Assembly (NCBI GenBank): GCA_035650475.1
Contig: DASRHP010000006.1
Location: forward strand, 372,001 to 436,000
DNA from: Candidatus Binataceae bacterium
Lineage (GTDB): Bacteria > Desulfobacterota > Binatia > Binatales > Binataceae
Length of the DNA: 64,000 nucleotides
Reading direction: 5' to 3'
The stretch's first letter is position 1, and each line of letters begins with the position of its first letter. The notes under the pieces are model-generated. The model did no database searches. It saw nothing but the letters and a program-made list of their open reading frames with translations, and had not been told where the DNA came from. The position numbers and the translations under genes are program-made. This document shows, one piece after another, positions 47,063 through 55,998 of this stretch.

Positions 47063-47568
47063 ATGGCGGCGCCGCGGGCGAAGCCGAGCAGGATTTCGCG
47101 ATCGGTCTCGATGCCGCCGCCCTCGACGTTCTGCGCGTCGTCGAAGCTGCCGCGCGGGTGGCCGTTCTTCATGTCGGTGAAGCTGACGTTGAGTGTGATC
47201 TGGGTCGCGCCGCGGCCGCCCGAGGACGCGTCGGGCTGGTAAACCTTGAGCGCGCACTTTATCAGCAGCGGCTGGGCCTCCGCCGGCGCGCTGGCGACGA
47301 TATTGTAGCCGCGGCTCTTAAGCTCGGCGGCGATTCCCTGGCCGATAACCAGCGCCGCCTCGGCACCGGCTGGATTGCCGCTGTCGTTGACGACCGGCGG
47401 CAGCTCGAACGTCGTGTACGCCGCCATCGGGATGTCCGGCGGTTCGGGCGGTGGCTTGGGCTGGGTGGCGCACGCCCAAAACATAAGCGGCATCAACACC
47501 GCCAGTGCGAGCCGCGCTGCGATACGCGGCGCGCTGCGGGCCGCCTCCGCTCCCGCATGGTTGGTCAT
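46999..47568 (-). CDS. Lipoprotein, DUF4410-like
   Basis: This 189-residue protein has a lipobox signal ending at C33 (LMFWAC). The mature domain (VVNDSGNPAGAEAALVIGQGIAAELKSRGYNI) resembles a DUF4410-like or GNA1162-like outer membrane lipoprotein domain. It starts inside the end of the peroxiredoxin gene (overlap 47565-47568). The C terminus is Pro-rich. The function is unknown. Confidence 0.75.
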   Translation of the reverse strand: MTNHAGAEAARSAPRIAARLALAVLMPLMFWACATQPKPPPEPPDIPMAAYTTFELPPVVNDSGNPAGAEAALVIGQGIAAELKSRGYNIVASAPAEAQPLLIKCALKVYQPDASSGGRGATQITLNVSFTDMKNGHPRGSFDDAQNVEGGGIETDREILLGFARGAAIQIDARVKQAPPPPPPVPPPT

Positions 47569-48368
47569 TCGATGTCCCGGCGGCCGGGCCGCTGCGGCCG
47601 TTGTTCCCGTTCCCACTCTCCTTCGCCCCCCTTTCCGCCCTTTCCGGGTTCGCTCGCGCCCGGTTCCGGTCGCACTTCCATCCCGCTTTCCCCGCCCTGC
47701 TCCTCTTCTTCTTCGGGCCCTTCTTCCGGTACCCGGGCGCGGGCGTTTGGATGCGCGCCTGTGCGCGCCGCCGGTGCCGCCGCGGTCGGCGAGGGCACGG
47801 GCGCCGCGGGTGTCGGCGTCGGTGGATGGTCGGCGCCGAGGTCGTGGAGAATCTGCCGGGCATGCACCGCCGGATCGACGGCGGCATACACCTTCAGGAT
47901 GCGCCCGTCCTCGCCGATGACGTAGGTCACGCGGCGATCGAGCCCGAGAATCGGGATGCCGTTGTCGGCGCCGTAGGCGCGGGCGATTTTGTGATCCGGA
48001 TCGAGCAGCAGCGGAAAGGGCAGTCCGTATTTGCGGATGAACGCCTTGTGCGACTCGGCGCTGTCGGTGCTGCATCCGAGGACCGAGATTCCCGCCGCCT
48101 GAAAGCGCGCGTAGCCGTCGCGGAATGCACACGCCTCCCGGGTGCAGCCGGGCGTGTCATCCTTGGGATAGAAGTACAGAATCAGCTTGCGGCCGCGAAA
48201 ATCGCCGAGGCTGACCGGTGCGGCCTGGTCGCCGCTTATGACCTGGCTCTGGAAGGCGGGTGCGGGCGCCCCCACCGGCAGCATCGCGGCGCGCGCGACG
48301 CGCGGGCGTAACGCGATCGCGCCCAGCCCGCCGAGCGCAAGGACCATCGCGATTATCACCAGCCGCAT
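47565..48368 (-). CDS. bcp: Periplasmic PrxQ/Bcp-type peroxiredoxin with low-complexity tail
   Basis: This thiol peroxidase has 267 residues. An N-terminal signal or anchor is followed by the PrxQ core with peroxidatic C75 and resolving C80 (DDTPGCTREACAF). It reduces peroxides outside the cytoplasm, unlike most Bcp proteins. From about residue 185 the tail is Pro/Ala-rich and then Glu/Gly/Arg-rich, about 75 residues with no domain. It is coupled to the downstream lipoprotein gene by a four-base overlap. Confidence 0.9.
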   Translation of the reverse strand: MRLVIIAMVLALGGLGAIALRPRVARAAMLPVGAPAPAFQSQVISGDQAAPVSLGDFRGRKLILYFYPKDDTPGCTREACAFRDGYARFQAAGISVLGCSTDSAESHKAFIRKYGLPFPLLLDPDHKIARAYGADNGIPILGLDRRVTYVIGEDGRILKVYAAVDPAVHARQILHDLGADHPPTPTPAAPVPSPTAAAPAARTGAHPNARARVPEEGPEEEEEQGGESGMEVRPEPGASEPGKGGKGGEGEWEREQRPQRPGRRDIE

Positions 48369-48453
48369 CAGCGCCGCCCCCGTGGCGTCACCCGCCCGGC
48401 ACCTCTACTCGGGACTGGTCCGCCCGCTCGCAGCGCGTGCGCCCGTCCGTCCG

Positions 48454-49380
48454 TTAGACGTAGTGCAGCCAGTCGCGATAGCGCGCGTCGCGGCCGTGCA
48501 AGGCGGCGCGGAAGATTTCCTGCACCTTGAGGGTTATCGGCCCGGGCGTACCGGAGCCGATCACGCGGTCGTCGAGCTCGCGCACCGGGGTGACCTCGGC
48601 CGCGGTGCCGGTCATGAACGCCTCGTCGGCGATATAGACGGCATCGCGCGGGAAGGGCTGTTCGAGCACAGTGATTCCCATGTCACGCAGGATTTTCATC
48701 ACGGCGTCGCGCGTGATCCCCGGCAGAATCGACATCAGCGGCGGCGTGCGGACCACCCCGTCGCGCACGACGAAAAAGTTCTCGCCGCTGCCTTCGGCGA
48801 CGTAGCCGTTGACATCGAGCAGCAGCGCCTCGTCGTAGCCGTTGCGGCGCGCCTCGTAGCCGGCGAGGATCGAATTGGCGTAGTGGCCCGAGGCCTTGGC
48901 GTGCGGCATCAGGGAGTTGTGATGGAAGCGCACGAAGGAGGAGGTCTTAAGCCGTACTCCGCGCTTGGCGCCCTCCTCGCCCAGATAGGCGCCCCACGGC
49001 CAGCCGGCAATCGCCACCCGCACCTTGTTGCCGCGCGCGGCAAGGCCCATCTCGCCCTCGCCGTAAAATGCGAGCGGGCGCAGGTAGCATTCCTCCAGCC
49101 GATTGACCCGCACGACGTCGCAGCAGGCCTTGACGATCTCCTCGTGGCTGAACGGGATCTGCATCTCGACGATATGAGCGGAATCGAACAGGCGGCGGAT
49201 ATGCTCGCGGGCGCGGAAGATCGCCGAGCGGCCGTTGTCGGACTTGTAGCAGCGCATCCCCTCGAAGACGGCGAGGCCGTAATGGAGGCTGTGGCTGAGG
49301 ACGTGCACGTTGGCCTCGTCGTAGGGGACCATCGCGCCGTCGATCCAGATTTTGTCTGTGCGTAAGCCGTTGGACGCCAC
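48454..49380 (-). CDS. ilvE: Branched-chain amino acid aminotransferase
   Basis: This 308-residue PLP enzyme interconverts leucine, isoleucine and valine with their 2-oxo acids. It has HSLHYGLAVFEGMRCY near the N terminus, the PLP-lysine segment MPHAKASGHYANSILA, and GENFFVV and LPGITRDAVMKI. GTG 49380 (MASNGLRTDKIWIDG) has AAGAGG six bases upstream and gives normal length; an ATG at 49458 adds an unrelated basic stretch. Confidence 0.95.
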   Translation of the reverse strand: MASNGLRTDKIWIDGAMVPYDEANVHVLSHSLHYGLAVFEGMRCYKSDNGRSAIFRAREHIRRLFDSAHIVEMQIPFSHEEIVKACCDVVRVNRLEECYLRPLAFYGEGEMGLAARGNKVRVAIAGWPWGAYLGEEGAKRGVRLKTSSFVRFHHNSLMPHAKASGHYANSILAGYEARRNGYDEALLLDVNGYVAEGSGENFFVVRDGVVRTPPLMSILPGITRDAVMKILRDMGITVLEQPFPRDAVYIADEAFMTGTAAEVTPVRELDDRVIGSGTPGPITLKVQEIFRAALHGRDARYRDWLHYV

Positions 49381-49565
49381 AACCGACCTCTTGAAATGGA
49401 ATCTGCGCTCGCTGCCATCTCCGGCCCGCCGCGGCGATTCGCGGGCGTCCCGGGGCAATTAAACCTAATCGAAAGCGGGTGATCCGAACAAGCGGCGCCG
49501 GTCGGGACGGCCGCCCTTATAGGCGTATTGCGGCCGCCAATTCGCCAGAGCCCCGGCTGCTCGGA

Positions 49566-51065
49566 TCAGTTGTCGGTCTCGCCAGGGCGGCCGAGGGATT
49601 CGTCCACGCCGGCGGTTGTGTCGGTGTCACCGTATCCGCCGGGGCCGTGCCGGTCGCCGTGATGAGTTCGAGCGGTTCCGCCGTGCGCATGACCGCCTTG
49701 GGCGGCGTCGTCCTCGGTGGCCTGTCGCGCGGCCTGCGCCGCCGCGGCGCGAGGGTGCCGCCGGTGACGCCCGCGGCCACCGCGACGGCCGCGTCGTCCG
49801 CGCCGGCGACGTCTCGGCTCGCCGGCGCCCGGCTCGCGGTGCGCCTCGCCGCGGCGCGGCTCGCCGCCGCGCTCGGCGAGAAAGGCGTCGGGCGCGCGGA
49901 GGAAATCCGCGAGCGTTGCGGGGTCGACACCGTAGGTCGGGGCGACGATTTCATACACCCAACGCGCCTCGGCGAAGTAGGGACGTTGGAGCAGCCGCCG
50001 CGTGCGCCTACCGGGAGCCATCAGATGGGGTAGCGCTTCAAGGACGAGCCGCATCCGCTCGGCGTCCGCACGAGGGAAGCCACGCAGCCTGAGTTCGCTG
50101 ACAAGGTCGGGCCGCTGGCCGCCCGGCATCGCGCCCAGGTACAAATCCGCAAACAGGCAGGCCAGCACGAGCGCGTGGGTTGGTTCGGCGCCGGCGCTTA
50201 TCCGCCGGCCCATCGCGGCCAGGTTTCGCGCGGTCGCGCTGCCGGACGGCGGCGTCGCGCCGGCGCGCAGAAAGGCCGCCAGCGGTGGCAGCAGAATTTC
50301 GAGCAGCCCCAGCTCGCACATCAGCTCGAGGGCGCGGGCCGCGGCCGCGATGCCGAAGGCGCGATAAATCTCCTCGACCAGCCGCGGCACCGAGGCCTTG
50401 AGCAGATCGGCGCGATGGCGCTCGATGGCGGCACGGGTCGCGGGTTCGATCTCGAAGCCGAGCTTGGCGGCGAAGCGCACCGCGCGCAGCATCCGCACCG
50501 GGTCCTCGCGCATCCGCAGCTCGGGATCTCCGATCGTGCGGATCAATCGGGCCTCGAGGTCGGCGACCCCGCCGACGTAATCGATCACGCGGAAGCTCTG
50601 CGGGTCGTAGAACAGCGCGTTGACCGTGAAGTCGCGGCGAAAGGCGTCCTCTTCCGCGGTGCCGAAGGTGTTGTCGTGCCGGATCAGCGGCTCGTCGGAC
50701 TCGGCGACATCCTCGGCGCGGCGGCGGAAGGTGGCGACCTCGATGTTGTGGGGGCCGAAGAAGACGTGGACCAGGCGAAAGCGCCGCCCAATAAGGCGCG
50801 AGTTGCGGAACAGCTCGCGCACCTCGTGCGGATGCGCCGAGGTGGCCACGTCGAAGTCCTTGGGCTTGCGCTCCAGCATCAGATCGCGCACCCCGCCGCC
50901 CACCAGGTAGGCGGTGTGCCCCGCCTTGATCAGGCGGTAGAGCACCTTGAGCACGCGGGGGTCGATGTCGCGGCGGGAGACCGGATGCTCGGGGCGCTCC
51001 AAGATACGCGGCTGGACGGGCGCCGCTGGGTAGGGCTGGCCGGGTTCAGTGATCACAAGCGTCAT
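49566..51065 (-). CDS. pcnB: Poly(A) polymerase / CCA-adding nucleotidyltransferase
   Basis: This 499-residue class II nucleotidyltransferase has LVGGGVRDLMLERKPKDFDVATSA with the DxD catalytic pair, RRDFTVNALFYD, and the RNA-binding EDPVRMLRAVRFAAKLGFEIE segment. The PcnB-like order favours poly(A) addition over CCA addition. The C-terminal 85 or so residues are Arg/Gly/His-rich, as in many PcnB tails, and probably bind RNA. The ATG at 51065 is not preceded by a clear ribosome site. Confidence 0.9.
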   Translation of the reverse strand: MTLVITEPGQPYPAAPVQPRILERPEHPVSRRDIDPRVLKVLYRLIKAGHTAYLVGGGVRDLMLERKPKDFDVATSAHPHEVRELFRNSRLIGRRFRLVHVFFGPHNIEVATFRRRAEDVAESDEPLIRHDNTFGTAEEDAFRRDFTVNALFYDPQSFRVIDYVGGVADLEARLIRTIGDPELRMREDPVRMLRAVRFAAKLGFEIEPATRAAIERHRADLLKASVPRLVEEIYRAFGIAAAARALELMCELGLLEILLPPLAAFLRAGATPPSGSATARNLAAMGRRISAGAEPTHALVLACLFADLYLGAMPGGQRPDLVSELRLRGFPRADAERMRLVLEALPHLMAPGRRTRRLLQRPYFAEARWVYEIVAPTYGVDPATLADFLRAPDAFLAERGGEPRRGEAHREPGAGEPRRRRRGRRGRRGGRGRHRRHPRAAAAQAARQATEDDAAQGGHAHGGTARTHHGDRHGPGGYGDTDTTAGVDESLGRPGETDN

Positions 51066-51169
51066 TGAAAATCTAGCACGGCCGCGGCGGCGCTTCATTC
51101 CCCCCCGCCGAGCCCGCGGCGCCCGCATGCTCGCGCGGCCTGCCGTGATACCATACGATTGCGGGCGCG

Positions 51170-52150
51170 ATGAGCAAGGCAATCGTCCGGCGCGTCATCC
51201 AGATCATCAGCCACGGGCCGTCATGCCTCGACGGCGTGGTCGCTGCCGCCGCGGTCGCGCGCTTTTACGAAGGCCAGCGCGTGGCGGTCCGGCTGGTAGC
51301 CAATAACGACGCCGACCGCGTGCTCCAGGAACTCGAACTCCGAGCCGGCGGCGAGGAGGACGAGATCTGGATCACCGATCTTTCGTGGAACGAACCGACG
51401 ACCGGCGAGCATCTGACTGAGCTGGCGCAAAAGGGCGCGCGCATCTACTGGATCGACCACCATCGCACCGCCGTCAGCCGTGCCGACGCCCCCGAGTTCA
51501 AGGTCCCTTTTGCCGGGCGGGTGCTCTCCGAGCAATACTCGGCCGCGCGGCTGACCTTTAACTACCTGCGCCGGCGGATGGCCTCGCTGCCGGCCGCCCG
51601 CGCGCGCTCTTTCGAGGGGTTTGCGCCCTTCGCCGCGATCGCCGACGACCACGACCGCTGGCTCCATCGCATCCCCGAATCCGAGAACTGGGCGCTCGCC
51701 GTGCAGACGCTGGGCGGCCCCGAGTCGTACCGCGAGATTGTCCGCCTGCGCGAGCCCCGGCTCACGCGCAAGCTGCGCACGGCGCTCGAGGCCGGGCGCC
51801 AGGCTATGGCGCGCTCGCTGGAGCTGGCGCGAGCGACCATCGTCGATCGGCGGCTCCGCAACGGGATCACCGTGCGATGCGCCTGCTGCTTCGGCTACAG
51901 CAGCGAGGTTGCCGCGGCGCTCTACGAGGGCCAAAGCCGCGCGGTGATTGCGCTCTTCGATCTGCGCAGCCAAGGCGTCAGCCTGCGCCGCAGCGCCGAC
52001 TGCGAGATTGACCTTTCGGCGCTCGCGCGCGGCTTCGGCGGCGGCGGCCATCCAGCCGCCGCCGGCTTCGCCATTTCGGATCTCAAGCGCGCGCCGGCCG
52101 AGCGGCTGGCCGAGCTGCTCGGCGACCGTCTCGCCGCTGCCGCTCCGTAG
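51170..52150 (+). CDS. DHH-family phosphoesterase
   Basis: This 326-residue protein has SHGPSCLDGVVAAA, D70 in WITDLSW, the DHH motif at 96-98 (WIDHHRTA), and a C-terminal DHHA1-type loop GGGGHPAAAG. Such enzymes hydrolyse small phosphodiesters, such as pAp, c-di-AMP or oligoribonucleotides, with manganese. The substrate is uncertain. It is divergent from pcnB, with 104 bases between them. Confidence 0.9.
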   Translation: MSKAIVRRVIQIISHGPSCLDGVVAAAAVARFYEGQRVAVRLVANNDADRVLQELELRAGGEEDEIWITDLSWNEPTTGEHLTELAQKGARIYWIDHHRTAVSRADAPEFKVPFAGRVLSEQYSAARLTFNYLRRRMASLPAARARSFEGFAPFAAIADDHDRWLHRIPESENWALAVQTLGGPESYREIVRLREPRLTRKLRTALEAGRQAMARSLELARATIVDRRLRNGITVRCACCFGYSSEVAAALYEGQSRAVIALFDLRSQGVSLRRSADCEIDLSALARGFGGGGHPAAAGFAISDLKRAPAERLAELLGDRLAAAAP

Positions 52151-52232
52151 CGCGAAATCCTACAGAATCGGCTGCGCTTACACCCGCCGGGCGGCGTTGC
52201 CTCGGTTTCGATGCGCATACTACATTCGCAGC

Positions 52233-52661
52233 GTGGAGGCAGCGCTCGAACGGATGCTCAATCTGCTGCTCGAATCGGAGCGCGCCGGCGTCGCCGTGCT
52301 GGCGCGGCTGGCCGGCGAAGTCGAGCAGGAAGAGCTGCGCACGCTGCTGCTCGACGCGCGCGAGCAGGAGCTGCGCAACGCGGCGACGCTGGAGCGGCTG
52401 ATTCGCCAGGAGGGCGGCACGCCGTCGGCCGCCGTCGGGCCCTTCGTCGCCAAGGTGGCGGCGCTCGGCTCGCTGCGCGAGCGGCTCAACCTGCTGATGC
52501 GCGGCCAAGAATGGGTCGCGCGCAAGATCGAGGAGACGCTCGCGCTCGCGCCGGAGAGCGGCCCGGTGCGTGAGGCGCTTGCGGCGATGGCCAACCGGCA
52601 TCGCCACGAGGTCGAATGGGGCCGCGCCGAGCTTATCCGACTCATCGACGCGATAAAGTAG
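52233..52661 (+). CDS. Helical-bundle protein, ferritin-like (DUF6306-like)
   Basis: This 142-residue all-helical protein starts at GTG 52233 (MEAALERMLNLLLESERAGV). Glu/His positions E15, E17, E93, H123, H125 and E126 are arranged as in ferritin-like four-helix bundles, which may bind a metal pair. No signal or membrane segment is present. It resembles DUF6306-type proteins from memory only, so the assignment is tentative. It is followed 28 bases later by an acyl-CoA dehydrogenase gene. Confidence 0.55.
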   Translation: MEAALERMLNLLLESERAGVAVLARLAGEVEQEELRTLLLDAREQELRNAATLERLIRQEGGTPSAAVGPFVAKVAALGSLRERLNLLMRGQEWVARKIEETLALAPESGPVREALAAMANRHRHEVEWGRAELIRLIDAIK

Positions 52662-52689
52662 TAGGCGAACTTAGGCGGGGAAACGATCG

Positions 52690-53883
52690 ATGGACCTGGC
52701 GTTCAGCCCTGAGGAAGAGCGCTTTCGCCAGCGCGTGCGGAGTTTTCTGCGCGATAACCTTCCGCCCAACTGGGGCACCGCCGAACAGAAGCTGCCCGAG
52801 GGGATGAGCCAGGTCGAATTCCTGCGCGACTGGCAGCGCCGGCTGTACCTCAACGGCCTGCTTGGGATGTCGTGGCCGAAGGAGTACGGCGGCCAGGGCG
52901 CCAGCCGCACCGAGATGGCGATCTTCAACGAGGAGATGGCGCGTCATCGCGCGCCCGGCCCGCTCAACGCGCTGGGGCTCTCGATGGCCGGCCCGACCAT
53001 CATCACCCACGGCACCGAGGAGCAGAAGCAGCGCTTTTTGCGCAAAATACTGACCTGCGAGGAAGTCTGGTGCCAGGGCTTCTCCGAGCCCAACGCCGGC
53101 TCTGACGTAGCCTCCCTGCGCACGCGCGCCGAACTGCGCGGCGACGAGTTCGTCGTCAACGGCCAGAAGGTATGGACCTCGCTCGCGCATATCGCCGACT
53201 GGTGCATGCTCCTGGTGCGCACTGACCCGCAGGCGCCCAAGCACCGCGGGCTGAGCTATTTGCTGGTCGACATGCACTCGCCCGGCGTGACCGTCAAGCC
53301 GCTGCGTCAGATCACCGGCGAGTCCGAGTTCAACGAGGTCTTCTTCGAGGACGTGCGGGTGCCGCGGGCCAATCTGCTCGGCGGCCTCAACGAGGGATGG
53401 CGGGTGGCGATGACCACGCTGACCAACGAACGCGGCACCGCGGCGTTCGCGCTCGCAGCCCGCTTCCGCATCGTTTTCGACGAAATCGCCGAGCTGGCCC
53501 ATCAGACCATACGCAACGGCGCGCCCGTGACCGGCGATCCGCTGGTGCGCCAGCAGCTCGCCCAGTTCTACGTCGAGCTCGAGATGATGAAGTACACCTC
53601 GTACCGGGTGTTCTCGAAGATTCTCAAGGGCGGCGACCCGGGCCCCGAGGGCTCGATCTCCAAGCTGAGCTGGTCGGAGCTGAACCAGCGGATGACGGAA
53701 TTCGCGATGGCGCTCGAGGGGCCGGCAAGCCAGCTCGTCAAGGGCTCGCCGTACGCGCTGCAGTCGGGCCGCTGGCAGCATCATTTCCTGCGCGCGCGCG
53801 CCAACACCATCGAGGCGGGGACCTCCGAGATCCAGCGCAACATCATTGCCGAGCGTGTGCTGCGGATGCCCAGAGGGCGCTGA
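52690..53883 (+). CDS. Acyl-CoA dehydrogenase
   Basis: This 397-residue flavoprotein is closely similar to the gene at 43859-45043, with FSEPNAGSDVASLRTRA, FVVNGQKVWTSLAHIADW and LRQITGESEFNEVFFEDVRVP. The end is EAGTSEIQRNIIAERVLRMPRGR. The pair of paralogues suggests duplication of a degradation step rather than general beta-oxidation. The gene ends 84 bases before tRNA-Val. Confidence 0.94.
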   Translation: MDLAFSPEEERFRQRVRSFLRDNLPPNWGTAEQKLPEGMSQVEFLRDWQRRLYLNGLLGMSWPKEYGGQGASRTEMAIFNEEMARHRAPGPLNALGLSMAGPTIITHGTEEQKQRFLRKILTCEEVWCQGFSEPNAGSDVASLRTRAELRGDEFVVNGQKVWTSLAHIADWCMLLVRTDPQAPKHRGLSYLLVDMHSPGVTVKPLRQITGESEFNEVFFEDVRVPRANLLGGLNEGWRVAMTTLTNERGTAAFALAARFRIVFDEIAELAHQTIRNGAPVTGDPLVRQQLAQFYVELEMMKYTSYRVFSKILKGGDPGPEGSISKLSWSELNQRMTEFAMALEGPASQLVKGSPYALQSGRWQHHFLRARANTIEAGTSEIQRNIIAERVLRMPRGR

Positions 53884-53967
53884 TGGGGCGCGGGTCCGCC
53901 GCTCGCCCTAGCGGCGGCGATGCTCTTGCGGCAGGCCGTAACCGGCGCGATAATTCGACTTCCCGGT

Positions 53968-54045
53968 GGACGCATAGCTCAGCCCGGTTAGAGCGCTTGC
54001 CTCACATGCAAGAGGTCCCTGGTTCGAGTCCAGGTGCGTCCACCA
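53968..54045 (+). tRNA. tRNA-Val(CAC)
   Basis: This is a complete 78-base cloverleaf: acceptor GGACGCA/TGCGTCC, D-arm GCTC/GAGC, anticodon arm CTTGC-CTCACAT-GCAAG with anticodon CAC, T arm CCTGG-TTCGAGT-CCAGG, and an encoded ACCA end. tRNA 3' ends are common integration sites, and the following gene-poor segment could mark such an event. Confidence 0.96.
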
Positions 54046-54078
54046 ACTAAATCGCCATCCCGTCTGAACCGCGCCGGC

Positions 54079-54112
54079 GGCGCCGGACTTCCGGCTGCGC
54101 CGACGTTTTTTT
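54079..54112 (+). terminator. Intrinsic terminator after tRNA-Val
   Basis: A GC stem (GGCGCCGGA against TCCGGCTGCGCC, with a small bulge) is followed by seven T residues at 54106-54112. It is placed 34 bases after the tRNA, as expected for its terminator. Confidence 0.7.
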
Positions 54113-54132
54113 GACATGAGCTGAATTCGTTG

Positions 54133-54158
54133 GCCGGGCGCTCCGGCGTCAATTTTTT
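54133..54158 (+). terminator. Second terminator-like hairpin
   Basis: GCCGG and CCGGC flank a five-base loop, followed by GTCAATTTTTT. It could act as a backup terminator shortly after the first. Confidence 0.5.
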
Positions 54159-54294
54159 GGCGCGGCGTTGAACATGAACGTGCCAGGCCGCAGGCGTGGC
54201 GTGTGCGTCGACCGCCGCGCGCGGGATCTCGGGGTGTGATTTCCCGTCTGCAGAACATTACAGACGCGGGCAATCACTAGCGAGGACCGGCGGT

Positions 54295-54343
54295 CATAAC
54301 ATCCATAACGTCCACAAAACAAAATCCATCGGAAATACGTTAT
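54295..54343. repeat. Short direct and inverted repeats in the AT-rich gap
   Basis: CATAACATC and CATAACGTC lie back to back (54295-54312). ATAACGT (54305-54311) is repeated in inverted form as ACGTTAT (54337-54343), 25 bases away. The arrangement looks like paired operator half-sites upstream of the exopolysaccharide genes. No regulator gene is nearby to match it. Confidence 0.35.
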
Positions 54344-54723
54344 CAGAGCAAAATATTTTTCTTGATCGAGTGTGGAGTTCGATTTACTTCGTGGATCAGA
54401 TGTTGCAGAGACACGCTACCCTTGAGGAGCAACAATCGGCCTGCAGCGGGGGCCGGTCAGCGACTGACGATTGAGTCATCTGCCGCCGGCGCGCCGTTGC
54501 GCTGAGTTGGAAATCGGGTTTCTCAAGTAGCTAATTAGGGCGCGATACCGTCGCCCACGACTATGATTTTCGCGTCACCCGAAGGTGGTCAGACGCGACA
54601 TGAGCGCGTTGGCCAGCATCGGTTGCGCGGCTGGCCACATGATTTGGGGTTTCCTCCACAACTCGCCCGCACGGGATGAGATCGGCGGTAGCCTGTTCGT
54701 TCTATAAAAGGCGCGGGTTTCCA

Positions 54724-55998
54724 ATGATTAGTTTTCTGACCGCGGTGAGACGATCGGCAATTTTGTCGGTCGCGGGCGCAGCCTGCGCGTGCGTGCTTGG
54801 ATGCGCCGCCAATCAGAGCGGATACGCGCCGGCGCAGGCACGAGCGGCGAGCGCGGCCGAACTGTCCGCGCCGGTTTCCGGCGCGCCGGCGAGGAGCGAT
54901 AGGCGGCGGCTGGAGGAGCTGTGGCAGCGGCGCACACACGACAAATTCGGCAGTGATTTCACCCTAGGGCCGGGCGACGTTCTGGAAATCTCGGTCCCGC
55001 TCGAGCAGCTCCAGCATCGCGAAGTCCGAGTCTCGCCGCAGGACACGATCCAGTTGCCGCTGGCGGGGGCGATGTCGGTCAAAGGAATGGACGAGGGGGC
55101 GCTGACCGAGGCCCTGCGCCAGCGGCTCGGCAGGTACATGTACGACCCGCCGGTCTCGCTCTTCGTCAAGCATTACGGCAGCCGCGAGGTCGCAGTGGTC
55201 GGTGCGGTCAAGCAGCCCGGTCTCTACACGCTGACCAGTGGGGCCGACACGCTGATGGACATGATCGACCGCGCCGGCGGGATGACCACCGAGGCGGCAG
55301 CCAAGATAGTCTTTGTGCCCGCGGACACCGCCGGCAAAGCCCTCCAACGGGCGAGCCTGGTCGATGCGGCGCGGGTGTCGGACGGCGAGGCGCCAACGGC
55401 GGATTCCGGCTCGCCCGGTTCCGCTGACGACGCCGAAACGCACGGTGGTCCGCCAGCGGAGCAGCGACGCCGCGCCGGCGGCGCGGACGGCAGGGTCGGA
55501 GCGGTCGCGCCCGCGGACGCTGCTTCGCCGCGCGGCTCACACGACGCGGCGGCAAGCCTGCTCGGCGCGGCCGTCGCCAAGCTGCGTCCGGTCACGATCA
55601 ACATGGCCCGCGCCGGGATGCAGCAGTACTTAAGCATGCCGGCACGGCCGGGCGACGTGCTGATCATTCCGGCGGCCGGCGAAGTCACCGTCGGTGGATG
55701 GGTCCAGAACCCCGGCGCCTACCGGATCACGCCCGGGATGACGGCGCTGAGCGCGGTCTCGGCCGCGGGGGGCGCCCTGTTCAGTACCCGCGGCGAGATC
55801 CTGCGCACGGCGCCCGACGGCCAGCGGCTGAGCATCCCCTTCAGCATCACCGACGTTCAGTCGGGCGAGCAGGCCGACGCGCCGGTGCAGTCGGGCGACG
55901 TGGTGATGGTGGATCGCACGCTGGCCGGCGCGGTTCCGTACGCGATGTACGAGATCTTCACCAAGTTCGGCACCGGGATGTATCTGCCGGTGCCATGA
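54724..55998 (+). CDS. wza: Wza-type polysaccharide export lipoprotein
   Basis: This 424-residue outer membrane export protein has a lipobox signal (VLGC, C27), the poly-export domain DFTLGPGDVLEISV...VSPQDTIQLPLAG, and SLBB-type domains (VAVVGAVKQPGLYTL and VTVGGWVQNPGAYRI). Between the two SLBB parts, residues of about 222-288 form a disordered Gly/Ala/Asp-rich insert not usual for Wza. The start ATG at 54724 is preceded by a TATAAA-containing stretch. The stop overlaps the next gene by four bases. Confidence 0.92.
   Translation: MISFLTAVRRSAILSVAGAACACVLGCAANQSGYAPAQARAASAAELSAPVSGAPARSDRRRLEELWQRRTHDKFGSDFTLGPGDVLEISVPLEQLQHREVRVSPQDTIQLPLAGAMSVKGMDEGALTEALRQRLGRYMYDPPVSLFVKHYGSREVAVVGAVKQPGLYTLTSGADTLMDMIDRAGGMTTEAAAKIVFVPADTAGKALQRASLVDAARVSDGEAPTADSGSPGSADDAETHGGPPAEQRRRAGGADGRVGAVAPADAASPRGSHDAAASLLGAAVAKLRPVTINMARAGMQQYLSMPARPGDVLIIPAAGEVTVGGWVQNPGAYRITPGMTALSAVSAAGGALFSTRGEILRTAPDGQRLSIPFSITDVQSGEQADAPVQSGDVVMVDRTLAGAVPYAMYEIFTKFGTGMYLPVP

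Larger units (their letters stand above)
54046..54723. other. Gene-poor, locally AT-rich gap between tRNA-Val and the polysaccharide cluster
   Basis: Nearly 680 bases hold no convincing gene. Two terminator-like hairpins come first. A stretch around 54295-54410 (with AAAATATTTTTCTTG) is clearly richer in A+T than anything else in the window. A plus-strand frame at 54196-54474 encodes 92 residues of implausible composition and is not called. The segment probably contains the promoter and regulatory sites for the wza gene at 54724. It could also be foreign DNA at an island edge. Confidence 0.7.

Noticed and set aside
54196..54474. 92-codon frame in the AT-rich gap
   Set aside because: There is no homology I recognise and no ribosome site, and the composition changes along its length; chance frame more likely.
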